Source: Chloroflexota bacterium (GTDB lineage: Bacteria > Chloroflexota > Anaerolineae > Aggregatilineales > Phototrophicaceae). From it: a stretch of DNA of 64,000 nucleotides. Location of the stretch: NCBI GenBank assembly GCA_026706395.1, contig JAPOYU010000064.1, positions 13,275 through 77,274 on the forward strand, in the 5' to 3' direction. A program made the position numbers and the translations under genes. The notes beneath the pieces were generated by a model. That model ran no database searches. It worked only from the letters and a program-made list of their open reading frames with translations, and was not told the origin of the DNA. Each line of letters begins with the position of its first letter. Positions within the stretch are counted from its first letter, which is position 1. This document shows positions 26,505 to 34,515 of the stretch, one piece after another.

Positions 26505-27863
26505 TTACAATGCAGCATTCAGGACGCGCAGCAAATCCTCTTCCTGCTCCGGCAAAACCGTGCGCGGATCGATCAGCACACGGCCATCCGCGATGCGCGC
26601 GATCACCGGCGGGCTTCCCTGACGCAACTTCGCCGTCATGTCGTCAGGCGCGTCGCAGTCGATCGCTAACACTGCGGTCGGCAAGATTGCGCCGGGCAAA
26701 CTGCCGCCCCCTACTGCAGACTCCCCCGGCAGTACCGACCCGCCAATTTGAGCCGCCCATGCCTCCGCCCGCGCTTCGATTTCCCCCAATGTCCGCGCAA
26801 TCATCCGCCAGACAGGCAGACACTCTAAAGCATCTCCGCGCCGATAATGGGCCAGCGTGGCGAGCAGCGCCGCGTACGTCAGCTTGTCAACGCGTAAGGC
26901 CCGCGCCAAGGGATGACGCTTTAGTTTCGCGACCGCCTCAGCTTTGCCGACGATGACGCCCGCCTGCGGTCCACCCAGCAGCTTGTCCCCGCTGAAGCAA
27001 ACCAGATCAAAGCCAGCCGCCACGCTTTCCTGTATCATCGGCTCATGATCCAGGCCAAACGGCGCCGTATCAATGAGCGTGCCGCTGCCCAAATCGTCCA
27101 CCGAAAGGATCCCATTTTCCCGCGCCAGCGCAACCAACTCGCCGAGCGGTGGCTGTTCAACAAAGCCGACCTGCTTGAAATTCGAGGCATGCACCCGCAA
27201 TACCATCGCCGTCAGCTCGTTCAAGGCCCCGGTAAAGTCGGCCAACCGAGTGCGATTGGTCGTCCCCACTTCCACCAAACGCGCGCCGCTCTCTTGCATG
27301 ATCGCCGGTATGCGGAAGCCGCCGCCGATCTCCACCAATTGCCCGCGCGAGATGACGACTTCTTTGTCCTTCGCCAAGGCGCTTAAAATCAAAATCAACG
27401 CGGAAGCATTGTTGTTGACAACCAGGGCATCTTCAGCGCCGGTCAACTCACGCAGCAGCCTCCCTGCATGTGTCAAACGGCTGCCGCGTCTGCCGCCTTC
27501 CAGGTCATATTCAAGGTTGTTATAGGCCAGCGCCGCCTGCGCAATTGCAGCCTGCGCATCTGAGGACAACACGGCTCTTCCCAAGTTGGTATGGATGATG
27601 ACGCCCGTCCCATTTATGACCGGAATCAAGCTTGGCCGCAGCCGTTCTCGCAGGTTAACTTTAACTTGAGCGGCAAGCGCGCCCAAAGTCAAATCGATCG
27701 GTTGAGACAGCAAGATAGACTTTCGCGCCGAGTCGATGGTCGAGCGAATGGTATCCGTCACCAGTTCACGGCTGTATGTCTCTAATAGGGACTGTATTGG
27801 GCGCTGAGCGAGCAGGGTGTCAATCGCGGGCAAGCTTCGCAGCTGCGCGTCCTTATCTCTCAT
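26505..27863 (-). CDS. selA: L-seryl-tRNA(Sec) selenium transferase
   Basis: PLP enzyme of 452 residues that converts seryl-tRNA(Sec) to selenocysteinyl-tRNA(Sec). The N-terminal tRNA-binding domain (residues 8-50, LRSLPAIDTLLAQRP) is present, followed by NGTGVIIHTNLGRA, SRGQLVEIGGGFRIP, and the PLP lysine Lys294 in CFSGDKLLGGPQAG. All key features of true SelA rather than the archaeal or short SelA-like groups are visible. selB, selC and selD are not in the window. The start overlaps the small membrane protein gene by eleven bases, so translation is coupled. Confidence 0.9.
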   Translation of the reverse strand: MRDKDAQLRSLPAIDTLLAQRPIQSLLETYSRELVTDTIRSTIDSARKSILLSQPIDLTLGALAAQVKVNLRERLRPSLIPVINGTGVIIHTNLGRAVLSSDAQAAIAQAALAYNNLEYDLEGGRRGSRLTHAGRLLRELTGAEDALVVNNNASALILILSALAKDKEVVISRGQLVEIGGGFRIPAIMQESGARLVEVGTTNRTRLADFTGALNELTAMVLRVHASNFKQVGFVEQPPLGELVALARENGILSVDDLGSGTLIDTAPFGLDHEPMIQESVAAGFDLVCFSGDKLLGGPQAGVIVGKAEAVAKLKRHPLARALRVDKLTYAALLATLAHYRRGDALECLPVWRMIARTLGEIEARAEAWAAQIGGSVLPGESAVGGGSLPGAILPTAVLAIDCDAPDDMTAKLRQGSPPVIARIADGRVLIDPRTVLPEQEEDLLRVLNAAL

Positions 27864-28302
27864 GCGCTGTCTCGCGGTTTCGCAAGAAGACTTCTACGAC
27901 TAAAAACAGCAAAACCAGAATGAACACTATCGGCAGCGATAGATAGCGTGGAATCATCAGCCAGGCGCAAGTCACCACAATGATGCCGACCCAAACACTG
28001 CGGCGCACCACAACGCCGGTAAGCGGCGTATCTCCCCGCGCCGGCGCCAAACGCTGACTAATCCAGCGCACAAAGGGAATCGCTGTGCCGGTCACCGCAA
28101 TCTGCAATAAAATGAAAAATAACCATATCTCCCCGCCTATTCTCGGTCTAGTCGTCGACACCAGGTATGCCAGCCCAGCCCAGCCGCCGACAAACATGAT
28201 CAACGATGCCAGGAGTACCCCGCGCTGCTCTCCCGCGGGGTTCTCGCCCGACCACCGAGATGAGGCGCGGCCGCGCGCCTCGCCAGACCGATTGGCTATC
28301 AT
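27853..28302 (-). CDS. Small membrane protein upstream of selA
   Basis: A 149-residue protein of unknown function. Four hydrophobic stretches are visible (GVLLASLIMFVGGWAGLAYL, IWLFFILLQIAVTGTAIPFV, VWVGIIVVTCAWLM and YLSLPIVFILVLLFLVVEVFL), with a basic N-terminus and C-terminus. I do not recognise a family. The ATG at 28302 is chosen because GAGGTGA lies five bases upstream; a GTG at 28311 is in frame. It is the first gene of the operon with selA. Confidence 0.7.
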   Translation of the reverse strand: MIANRSGEARGRASSRWSGENPAGEQRGVLLASLIMFVGGWAGLAYLVSTTRPRIGGEIWLFFILLQIAVTGTAIPFVRWISQRLAPARGDTPLTGVVVRRSVWVGIIVVTCAWLMIPRYLSLPIVFILVLLFLVVEVFLRNRETAHER

Positions 28303-28400
28303 AAGTTTCACCTCGTAAGCTGCATTGTATTATGATTTCGGCAAATGGGTAAGTCTGGCCGTCGACAACTGCAATAGCGCCCGCCGCTGTCAGCACCGCC

Positions 28401-29693
28401 TTATGTCAATCCCGCCAGCAAGGCCTGCGTATCACGCGAAGGCTTTACGCCTAGTTTTCGTTTGAGCAGTCGCTCGAGTACGGCATAATGCTCCCGAGCA
28501 TCGGCGTTTCGACCCAGGTTGATATACATCTGCATCGCCCCTCGGTGTATATCTTCACGCTGAGGCATCTCCCGCAGCGCGCGCGTATAGAAACCCAGCG
28601 CTTCGTCCCAAGCCTGCGCTTCCGCCTTCAGCCGCGCCATGCCATTCAAAGCTTCGCCATACATCGCCTGCAACTGCTTGCGCCGCGCCTCTATCCAGGG
28701 CAACTTCAGCGGATAAAGGAATGGCGCCTTATAGATGTCGATTGCCTGGCTGTACAGCATTTGCCTCTCGCGCGCGTCGGTCGATAGTAGCGCGCCTTCT
28801 ATAGCCTGCTCAAAGTCTGCAACATCGTAGTGACGAATGACTTTGTCACTCGGCACGTAGAAGCCGGTCGAATAATTGGTCAACTCATAATTCTCGCCGT
28901 CGCCCACGTTCACTGATATGCGCTCGGTTATCTTCCGCTTCGTAACATGAAAGACGTTAGTCGCATCCCTGATCGAAAGCTTCGGCCAAAAGATGGCAAA
29001 TATCTGATCGCGCGTGACCAAGGGATTGTCCATGAAATAGAAGAACAAGTTGCGCGGCAGAGCGCCGTCCCAACTCCTAATCTCCCGCCCGTTGGATACG
29101 GCGTGCCCCCGACCAAAGGCGTAGACCTCGAGCTGCGGCTTCAACGTGACGTCTTTGGTGAACAAGAGATTGTTGCTGCGGTGGGCGGCGCCCATCACCG
29201 CTATTTCATCCCGGTTTACCCACTGGACCCAAGGCTCATATGTCAACAGCCGTGAACTCACAACCAATTGCGATCGGTCATCGAAGCGCTCCACCAAAGC
29301 AGTGATAAATTGCCGAAATTCCGCGTCTTGATTCACGCGGTCCAATTCATCCAGGTACAAAATGACGCGCTCGCCGCTGAGGCGCGCCATATCCTCCGCC
29401 AAGGCAGCGCCCGCTTCCGCAGCATCTCCTTCTTGCAACGCGCTGGAAAGCATCCCGCCAAAATCCGGCTCAACCATACGAATCTCGTCCAGCAGACCGC
29501 GGACCCAGGTCGATGTCCCCCCGCGACTCTCCGGAATACGATAATAGAGCAATCCCTCCGACGATCCGTTGATAAAGTAACTCAAAAACACATTGCGATA
29601 GTTCGACCACGGGTACAAAAGGACCACCTTCTTCCCGGCTGAACTCGCCAGAAAGGAATCAAACGAAACATTCGTAATTTCTTGCGCTAACAT
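28401..29693 (-). CDS. BTAD-domain transcription regulator with degenerate STAND-like N-terminus
   Basis: A 430-residue protein. The C-terminal half (about residues 190-430) is a winged-helix plus BTAD tetratricopeptide-like domain as in SARP-type regulators: RNLFFYFMDNPLVTRDQIFAIFWP leads to ATNVFHVTKRKI, and the helical repeats end YAVLERLLKRKLGVKPSRDTQALL. The N-terminal half resembles the nucleotide-binding region of STAND ATPases (VILYLDELDRVN reads like a Walker B) but has no Walker A P-loop (AGKKVVLLYPWS). It is therefore probably not an ATPase. The DNA target is unknown. It has its own promoter and lies upstream of the selA operon in the same direction with a 98-base gap. Confidence 0.82.
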   Translation of the reverse strand: MLAQEITNVSFDSFLASSAGKKVVLLYPWSNYRNVFLSYFINGSSEGLLYYRIPESRGGTSTWVRGLLDEIRMVEPDFGGMLSSALQEGDAAEAGAALAEDMARLSGERVILYLDELDRVNQDAEFRQFITALVERFDDRSQLVVSSRLLTYEPWVQWVNRDEIAVMGAAHRSNNLLFTKDVTLKPQLEVYAFGRGHAVSNGREIRSWDGALPRNLFFYFMDNPLVTRDQIFAIFWPKLSIRDATNVFHVTKRKITERISVNVGDGENYELTNYSTGFYVPSDKVIRHYDVADFEQAIEGALLSTDARERQMLYSQAIDIYKAPFLYPLKLPWIEARRKQLQAMYGEALNGMARLKAEAQAWDEALGFYTRALREMPQREDIHRGAMQMYINLGRNADAREHYAVLERLLKRKLGVKPSRDTQALLAGLT

Positions 29694-29778
29694 TACATGA
29701 CCTCTCGAAGTATTCTCGGCATCAAAGTAGTGTAACGACCGTTCGCACCGAACTTCAATACAACGCTAAATTGACATT

Positions 29779-29808
29779 ATCATATTTTATAACGAATTAC
29801 TTAGTCAA
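29779..29808 (-). promoter_or_regulatory. Promoter of the BTAD regulator
   Basis: On the minus strand, TTGACT (29803-29808), an 18-base spacer and TATGAT (29779-29784) form a good housekeeping promoter in a very AT-rich stretch. The transcript would have a leader of about 75 bases. Confidence 0.65.
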
Positions 29809-29824
29809 GAACGCCGAATAAAGG

Positions 29825-29850
29825 GGGTGGCAAAATCGCTGATACCACCC
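29825..29850 (-). terminator. Candidate terminator of the cyclophilin gene
   Basis: GGGTGG and CCACCC form a six-pair stem with a 14-base loop. On the minus strand it is followed by CCTTTATT. The long loop makes it a weak candidate. Confidence 0.4.
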
Positions 29851-29884
29851 TATGGCGATCTCAAGACAGAGGATTCCCGACTAT

Positions 29885-30409
29885 CTAGCTTTCTTCAATC
29901 ATGACAGACACAATATGGTCGGCAACAATCTGAGGATCCGGACGCTGCGGATCAATGCGCTGCAGCGAATTCAGCACCGTCATACCGGCAGCATCGGCAA
30001 CCCGACCAAACACCGCGTGCCGCCCGTCAAGATGAAGCGTCGGCAGGAACGTGATGAAGAACTGCGATCCATTGGTGTTGGGCCCGGCGTTCGCCATGCT
30101 CAGCGTCCCCGGCGCCTCATGCCGGATGCGCAGCGCCGCCGGCTCGTCATCCCATTGATACCCGGGCCCGCCCCGTCCACTGCCCGTCGGGTCGCCGCCC
30201 TGAGCCATGAACCCCTCCAGCACGCGGTGAAATACCACGCCGTCGTAGAATCCGTCGCGCGCCAGGAAGACAAAATTGTTCACCGTGAGCGGCGCGCGAT
30301 CGGTGAACAAGTCAATCGTAATCGCGCCCTTGCTCGTGTTCATCACCGCGCGATAGGTCTTCTTCGCGTCGATCTGCATCGCTGGCGGACTGCTGTATTG
30401 CTTGGGCAT
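29885..30409 (-). CDS. Cyclophilin-type peptidyl-prolyl cis-trans isomerase
   Basis: Prolyl isomerase of 174 residues. Hallmarks are [23 protein letters not shown], the active-site arginine region [26 protein letters not shown], and [17 protein letters not shown]. No signal peptide is seen, so it is probably cytoplasmic. The ATG at 30409 is chosen because GAGGAG lies nine bases upstream; in-frame upstream starts at 30424 and 30457 would run through the ribosome site. It is divergent from the TetR gene. Confidence 0.92.
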   Translation of the reverse strand: MPKQYSSPPAMQIDAKKTYRAVMNTSKGAITIDLFTDRAPLTVNNFVFLARDGFYDGVVFHRVLEGFMAQGGDPTGSGRGGPGYQWDDEPAALRIRHEAPGTLSMANAGPNTNGSQFFITFLPTLHLDGRHAVFGRVADAAGMTVLNSLQRIDPQRPDPQIVADHIVSVMIEES

Positions 30410-30511
30410 GGAGGGTCTCCTCATTGATCCGGCTGCTACACCGTAGCAGAGTAACAAAGAATGAGAGCTCGGGATAGTGCGTGGTATTCCACTCGATTGA
30501 GATGGCTATTG

Positions 30512-30541
30512 ACAATACTGTAAAATTTGAGACAGTATTGT
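30512..30541. promoter_or_regulatory. Inverted repeat, candidate TetR operator
   Basis: ACAATACTG (30512-30520) and CAGTATTGT (30533-30541) are perfect nine-base inverted arms with a 12-base AT-rich spacer. A TTGACA at 30509-30514 overlaps the left arm. The site lies 31 bases before the TetR start and about 100 bases before the divergent cyclophilin start, so autoregulation by the TetR protein is likely and control of the cyclophilin gene is possible. Confidence 0.7.
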
Positions 30542-30571
30542 ATCATTCAAGACGCTATATTGTACGGATCA

Positions 30572-31117
30572 ATGCAAATCTCTTCAAAGCGAGAATCCAT
30601 CCTAAAAGCTGCGGCCGACATATTGGCGAGGAATCCGGGAGCGTCATTTACTGAGCTTGCCCCGGCAATAGGGATTAGTCGCGCCACTCTTTACCGTCAC
30701 TTCGCGCAGCGTGAAGAACTAATTCGAGCGCTTGCCATGTATGCCCTGCACGAGTACGACAAGAAAATGAATCTGATAGACAAGCAGAATCTGCCCCCAC
30801 TGGAGAAGCTCAAAGCACTACTAGGTGCTTTGCTACCTATGGGAGAACAGTTTCACTTCTTGTCCAAAGAGTGGGAAGCGATAGATGATCCGGAAATCGC
30901 GGATATTTACAACCGGCAATCAGACGGGCTTGTACGTTTGATTCAAGCCGCCAAGGATGATGGCTCTATCGCGCAGGATACTCCAACCGCTTGGATCGTC
31001 CAAGCGCTCGAAGCATTGATATACGCGGCCTGGGAATCAGTGGAAGCCGGGGATATCGCCCGTAATGATGCCCCATCGCTTGTCTATAGAACACTGATGG
31101 AGGGTTTCGGTGTCTGA
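30572..31117 (+). CDS. TetR family transcription regulator
   Basis: One-component repressor of 181 residues. The N-terminal helix-turn-helix is clear: SILKAAADILARNPGASFTELAPAIGISRATLYRHFAQREELIRAL. The C-terminal ligand domain is variable and gives no substrate clue. The ATG at 30572 is chosen because the TetR fold begins directly after it; an upstream in-frame start at 30527 would lie inside the operator. It overlaps the downstream membrane gene by eight bases, so it most likely controls that gene. Confidence 0.9.
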   Translation: MQISSKRESILKAAADILARNPGASFTELAPAIGISRATLYRHFAQREELIRALAMYALHEYDKKMNLIDKQNLPPLEKLKALLGALLPMGEQFHFLSKEWEAIDDPEIADIYNRQSDGLVRLIQAAKDDGSIAQDTPTAWIVQALEALIYAAWESVEAGDIARNDAPSLVYRTLMEGFGV

Positions 31118-31985
31118 TTTGGCAATGCCCCAAGCAAAAGCGCATCAGACGATCAGCTTGCGGATTTTGTTTTCACGCTTCCGCTGGCGAATCGCGCTGA
31201 CCGTGGTGTTGGTATTGGCTGAGTCCGGTCTGAATCTGCTGTTTCCCCTGTTGATCGGCTTCGCGATTAACGGCCTGCTCGAGCAGAATACAGATCCTCT
31301 GGCGCACCTGGGCCTGCTTGGTGTAATCACTCTCATTGTTGGCAGTGGCAGGCGCTTTTACGACACCCGCGCGTTTGCAGGCATCTACACCGCTGTTTCA
31401 ACTGAAATGGTCGAACGCGAACAGCAAAAAGGGACGCCGCTATCGGCGATTGCAACCCGTTCCGGTCTACTGACTGAATTTGTAGAGTTTCTCGAAAACT
31501 CGATGCCGATGATTCTAGAAAGCTTGATAGGCATCGTGGGTGTACTTTTGATTATCCTCAACTTGAACGCCTCTGTATTCGCTGCCTGTTTGGCGTTGGT
31601 AGGGCTGATCGCTTTGGTTTATCTGGCTAGCGGCAAGTGGAATTTCAGTTTCAACCAAGGCTATAACGATGAATTAGAGAAGCGTGTCGAGGTACTGTCA
31701 AGTCATCAGTTGCAAAGCATCGCCGCGCACTTCAAGAGGCTTATGATATGGAACATCCGGCTGTCAGATCTGGAAACGCTGAATTACGCCATTGTTTGGC
31801 TGGGCATAATCGCTCTGCTGATCTATTCGCCGATAACCGTGATTGAAAGCGGAGTCATCAATTACGGTTTGGTCTTCTCGGTATTGATGTACGTTTTTCA
31901 ATACATCGAGAGCCTTGTGTCACTGCCACTTTTTATCCAACAGATCATTCGATTGCAAGAGATAACGCAACGCCTTCGAAACTGA
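31110..31985 (+). CDS. ABC six-TM domain protein without ATPase (ABC_membrane_3-like)
   Basis: A 291-residue membrane protein with six hydrophobic segments in the arrangement of the type-I ABC exporter membrane domain (ILFSRFRWRIALTVVLVLAESGL... to MYVFQYIESLVSLPLFIQQIIRLQEITQRL). The protein ends there, with no nucleotide-binding domain, and no ATPase gene follows. Stand-alone proteins of this kind form a recognised but poorly understood family. The start is GTG at 31110 with GGAGGG upstream, inside the end of the TetR gene. Function may be as a half-transporter partner encoded elsewhere or as a non-ATPase channel. Confidence 0.75.
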   Translation: MSDLAMPQAKAHQTISLRILFSRFRWRIALTVVLVLAESGLNLLFPLLIGFAINGLLEQNTDPLAHLGLLGVITLIVGSGRRFYDTRAFAGIYTAVSTEMVEREQQKGTPLSAIATRSGLLTEFVEFLENSMPMILESLIGIVGVLLIILNLNASVFAACLALVGLIALVYLASGKWNFSFNQGYNDELEKRVEVLSSHQLQSIAAHFKRLMIWNIRLSDLETLNYAIVWLGIIALLIYSPITVIESGVINYGLVFSVLMYVFQYIESLVSLPLFIQQIIRLQEITQRLRN

Positions 31986-32103
31986 GCGCGTCACAACCAA
32001 TACACTGTGCTCCTTGTCATCGCATAACCTCTATGTTACGGACAACAAAATCAGCGCTTTATGCTAGAATCCTTTCCAAGCTAACCTTTGTATATTGGTC
32101 TCC

Positions 32104-34515
32104 ATGCCCCAAATAGCCGAACTCTTCCACACCCTCCCCTACGGACCTGCGCCCGAATCCGCCGCCGCCGCCATCAACTGGCTCGAATCCCACAACCGCC
32201 ACTTCGACCTCTTCATCAACAACCAGTGGACGCCCCCCGCCGCCGGCAACACCCTGACCGTCTCCAACCCCGCCCGCGGCGAAAGCCTGGCGCAAGTCGC
32301 CGATGCGGCAGCTCCAGATATCGATGCCGCCGTATCCGCCGCTCGCAGCGCCTGCGAGTCCTGGTCCGCCCTCAGCCCCCATCAGCGCGCCCGTCATCTC
32401 TACGCCATCGCCCGCAACATTCAGAAACATGCCCGCCTGCTCGCCGTCGTGGAAAGCCTCGATAACGGCAAGCCCATCCGCGAATCCCGCGATATCGATG
32501 TGCCTCTGGTCGCCCGCCACTTCTACCATCACGCCGGCTGGGCACAGCTTATGGACAGCGAACTACGCGACTATCAGCCGCTCGGCGTGGTCGGGCAGGT
32601 GATCCCCTGGAACTTCCCGCTCCTGATGCTGGCCTGGAAGATCGCCCCGGCCCTCGCGGCAGGCAACACGGTCGTCATCAAACCCGCGCCCTACACCCCG
32701 CTTTCCGCTCTGCTCTTCGCCCAGATCATCGCCGAAGCCGGCATCCCGCCGGGCGTCGTCAACATCGTCACCGGCGGCGACGAAGCCGGCGCAGCGCTGG
32801 TGGCTCATGACGATCTGGACAAAATCGCCTTCACCGGCTCGACCGCCGTCGGCCGCATCATCCGCCGCGCCGCCGCCGGCAAGGGCGTCAAGCTGACGCT
32901 GGAGCTGGGCGGCAAGTCGCCCTTCATCGTCTACGCCGACGCCGACCTCGATGGCGCGATCGAAGGCTTGGTCGACGCCATCTTCTTCAATCAGGGCGAG
33001 GTCTGCTGCGCCGGTTCGCGCTTGCTGGTGCAAGAGAACATCGCCGATGCCTTCATCCTGAAATTGAAGACGCGCATGTCTCGCCTGCGCCTGGGCGATG
33101 CCCTCGACAAGAGCATCGATATCGGCTCCGTCATCGATCCCGTGCAATACGAAGCGATTGACAAGTGGGTGCAAAATGGCATCAGCGAAGGCGCCGATGT
33201 TTACCAGCCGGCCGTCGATCTCCCGCCGGAAGGCTGCTTCTATCCGCCCACCCTGCTGACCAATCTGGAAGCATCGGCCGCCGTCGCCCAGCAAGAAATC
33301 TTCGGTCCCGTCTTGGTGGCGATGAGCTTCCGCACGCCGAGCGAAGCGATTGAACTGGCGAACAATACGCGCTACGGGTTGGCCGCGTCCGTCTGGAGCG
33401 AGAACATCAGTCTGGCGCTGGAGACGGCGCGAAACGTCAAAGCCGGCAGCATCTGGATCAACAGCACCAACCTCTTCGACGCCGCGGCCGGCTTCGGCGG
33501 CTATCGCGAATCCGGCTTCGGGCGCGAAGGCGGCAAGGAGGGGCTCTACGCCTACCTGCGCCCGAAATGGCAGGCGCGCGCCAGGCCCGGCCTCGGCGAT
33601 CCACCGACGGACTGGGGCGCGCAAGTCCCGCCGGCGCCGGTCGCTCTTGGCGGCCAGCGACATCACACGGGCATTGACCGCACAGCCAAGCTCTACATCG
33701 GCGGGGCGCAGACCCGCCCCGATGGCAATTACACCATGCCGGTGCTTTCGCCCTCCGGCCTCCTGGTCGGCCAAGCCGGAGACGGCAATCGCAAAGACAT
33801 CCGCAACGCTGTCGAAGCCGCCCATAGAGCCAAGAACTGGGCATATTATGCGCCCCACAATCGCGCCCAGATACTCTATTACATCGCGGAAAATCTGGCG
33901 GCGCGGCAAGCAGAATTCGCCGAGCGCATCGCGGCGATGACCGAAGCGCCTCTTGACGCTGCCCAACGCGAAGTCGCGGTCTCCATCCAGCGCCTCTTCC
34001 ACTGGGCCGCCTTCGCCGACAAGTCCGGCGGGGCAGTGCAGGAGACGACCCTGCGCGGTCTGGTCGCCGCCATTCACGAACCGGTCGGCGTCATCGGCAT
34101 CGCCTGCCCGGACGAGCCGCCCTTGCTGCCCTTCATCTCGCTGGTCGCCGCCGCCATCTCCCGCGGCAACACCGTCGTCTGCTTGCCCTCCCCCATATAC
34201 CCGCTCAGCGCAACCGACCTCTACCAGGTCTTCGATACATCGGATCTGCCCGCCGGCGTGGTCAACATCATCACCGGCGACCGCGATCACCTGGTCAAGA
34301 CGCTCGTCGAGCATGACGATGTCGACAGCCTCTGGTACTTCGGCGACGCCGAAGGCAGCCGCCAGGTCGAGGCGCGCTCCGCCCACAACCTCAAGCGCAC
34401 CTGGGTCAGCTATGGCGCCTCGCGCGATTGGCATGATGCCGTGCAAGGCGCCGGCCCCGAGTTCCTCCATGAGTCGATCCAGATCAAGAACATCTGGGTG
34501 CCGACAGGCGCTTAA
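32104..34515 (+). CDS. ALDH16-type aldehyde dehydrogenase (two ALDH domains, second inactive)
   Basis: An 803-residue protein with two aldehyde-dehydrogenase modules. The first (residues about 35-500) is complete: LELGGKSPF holds the general base Glu, and GEVCCAGSRLLV holds the catalytic cysteine (Cys301, aligned to the central Cys of the ALDH2 triplet). The second (about 530-803) keeps the cofactor-fold pattern (HEPVGVIGIACPDEPPLLPF, LPAGVVNIITGDRD) but has no catalytic Cys or Glu. This matches the ALDH16 family, whose bacterial members are active through the first domain. The aldehyde substrate is unknown. The ATG at 32104 is preferred to a TTG at 32095. The stop overlaps that of the convergent M20 gene. 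Confidence 0.9.
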   Translation: MPQIAELFHTLPYGPAPESAAAAINWLESHNRHFDLFINNQWTPPAAGNTLTVSNPARGESLAQVADAAAPDIDAAVSAARSACESWSALSPHQRARHLYAIARNIQKHARLLAVVESLDNGKPIRESRDIDVPLVARHFYHHAGWAQLMDSELRDYQPLGVVGQVIPWNFPLLMLAWKIAPALAAGNTVVIKPAPYTPLSALLFAQIIAEAGIPPGVVNIVTGGDEAGAALVAHDDLDKIAFTGSTAVGRIIRRAAAGKGVKLTLELGGKSPFIVYADADLDGAIEGLVDAIFFNQGEVCCAGSRLLVQENIADAFILKLKTRMSRLRLGDALDKSIDIGSVIDPVQYEAIDKWVQNGISEGADVYQPAVDLPPEGCFYPPTLLTNLEASAAVAQQEIFGPVLVAMSFRTPSEAIELANNTRYGLAASVWSENISLALETARNVKAGSIWINSTNLFDAAAGFGGYRESGFGREGGKEGLYAYLRPKWQARARPGLGDPPTDWGAQVPPAPVALGGQRHHTGIDRTAKLYIGGAQTRPDGNYTMPVLSPSGLLVGQAGDGNRKDIRNAVEAAHRAKNWAYYAPHNRAQILYYIAENLAARQAEFAERIAAMTEAPLDAAQREVAVSIQRLFHWAAFADKSGGAVQETTLRGLVAAIHEPVGVIGIACPDEPPLLPFISLVAAAISRGNTVVCLPSPIYPLSATDLYQVFDTSDLPAGVVNIITGDRDHLVKTLVEHDDVDSLWYFGDAEGSRQVEARSAHNLKRTWVSYGASRDWHDAVQGAGPEFLHESIQIKNIWVPTGA

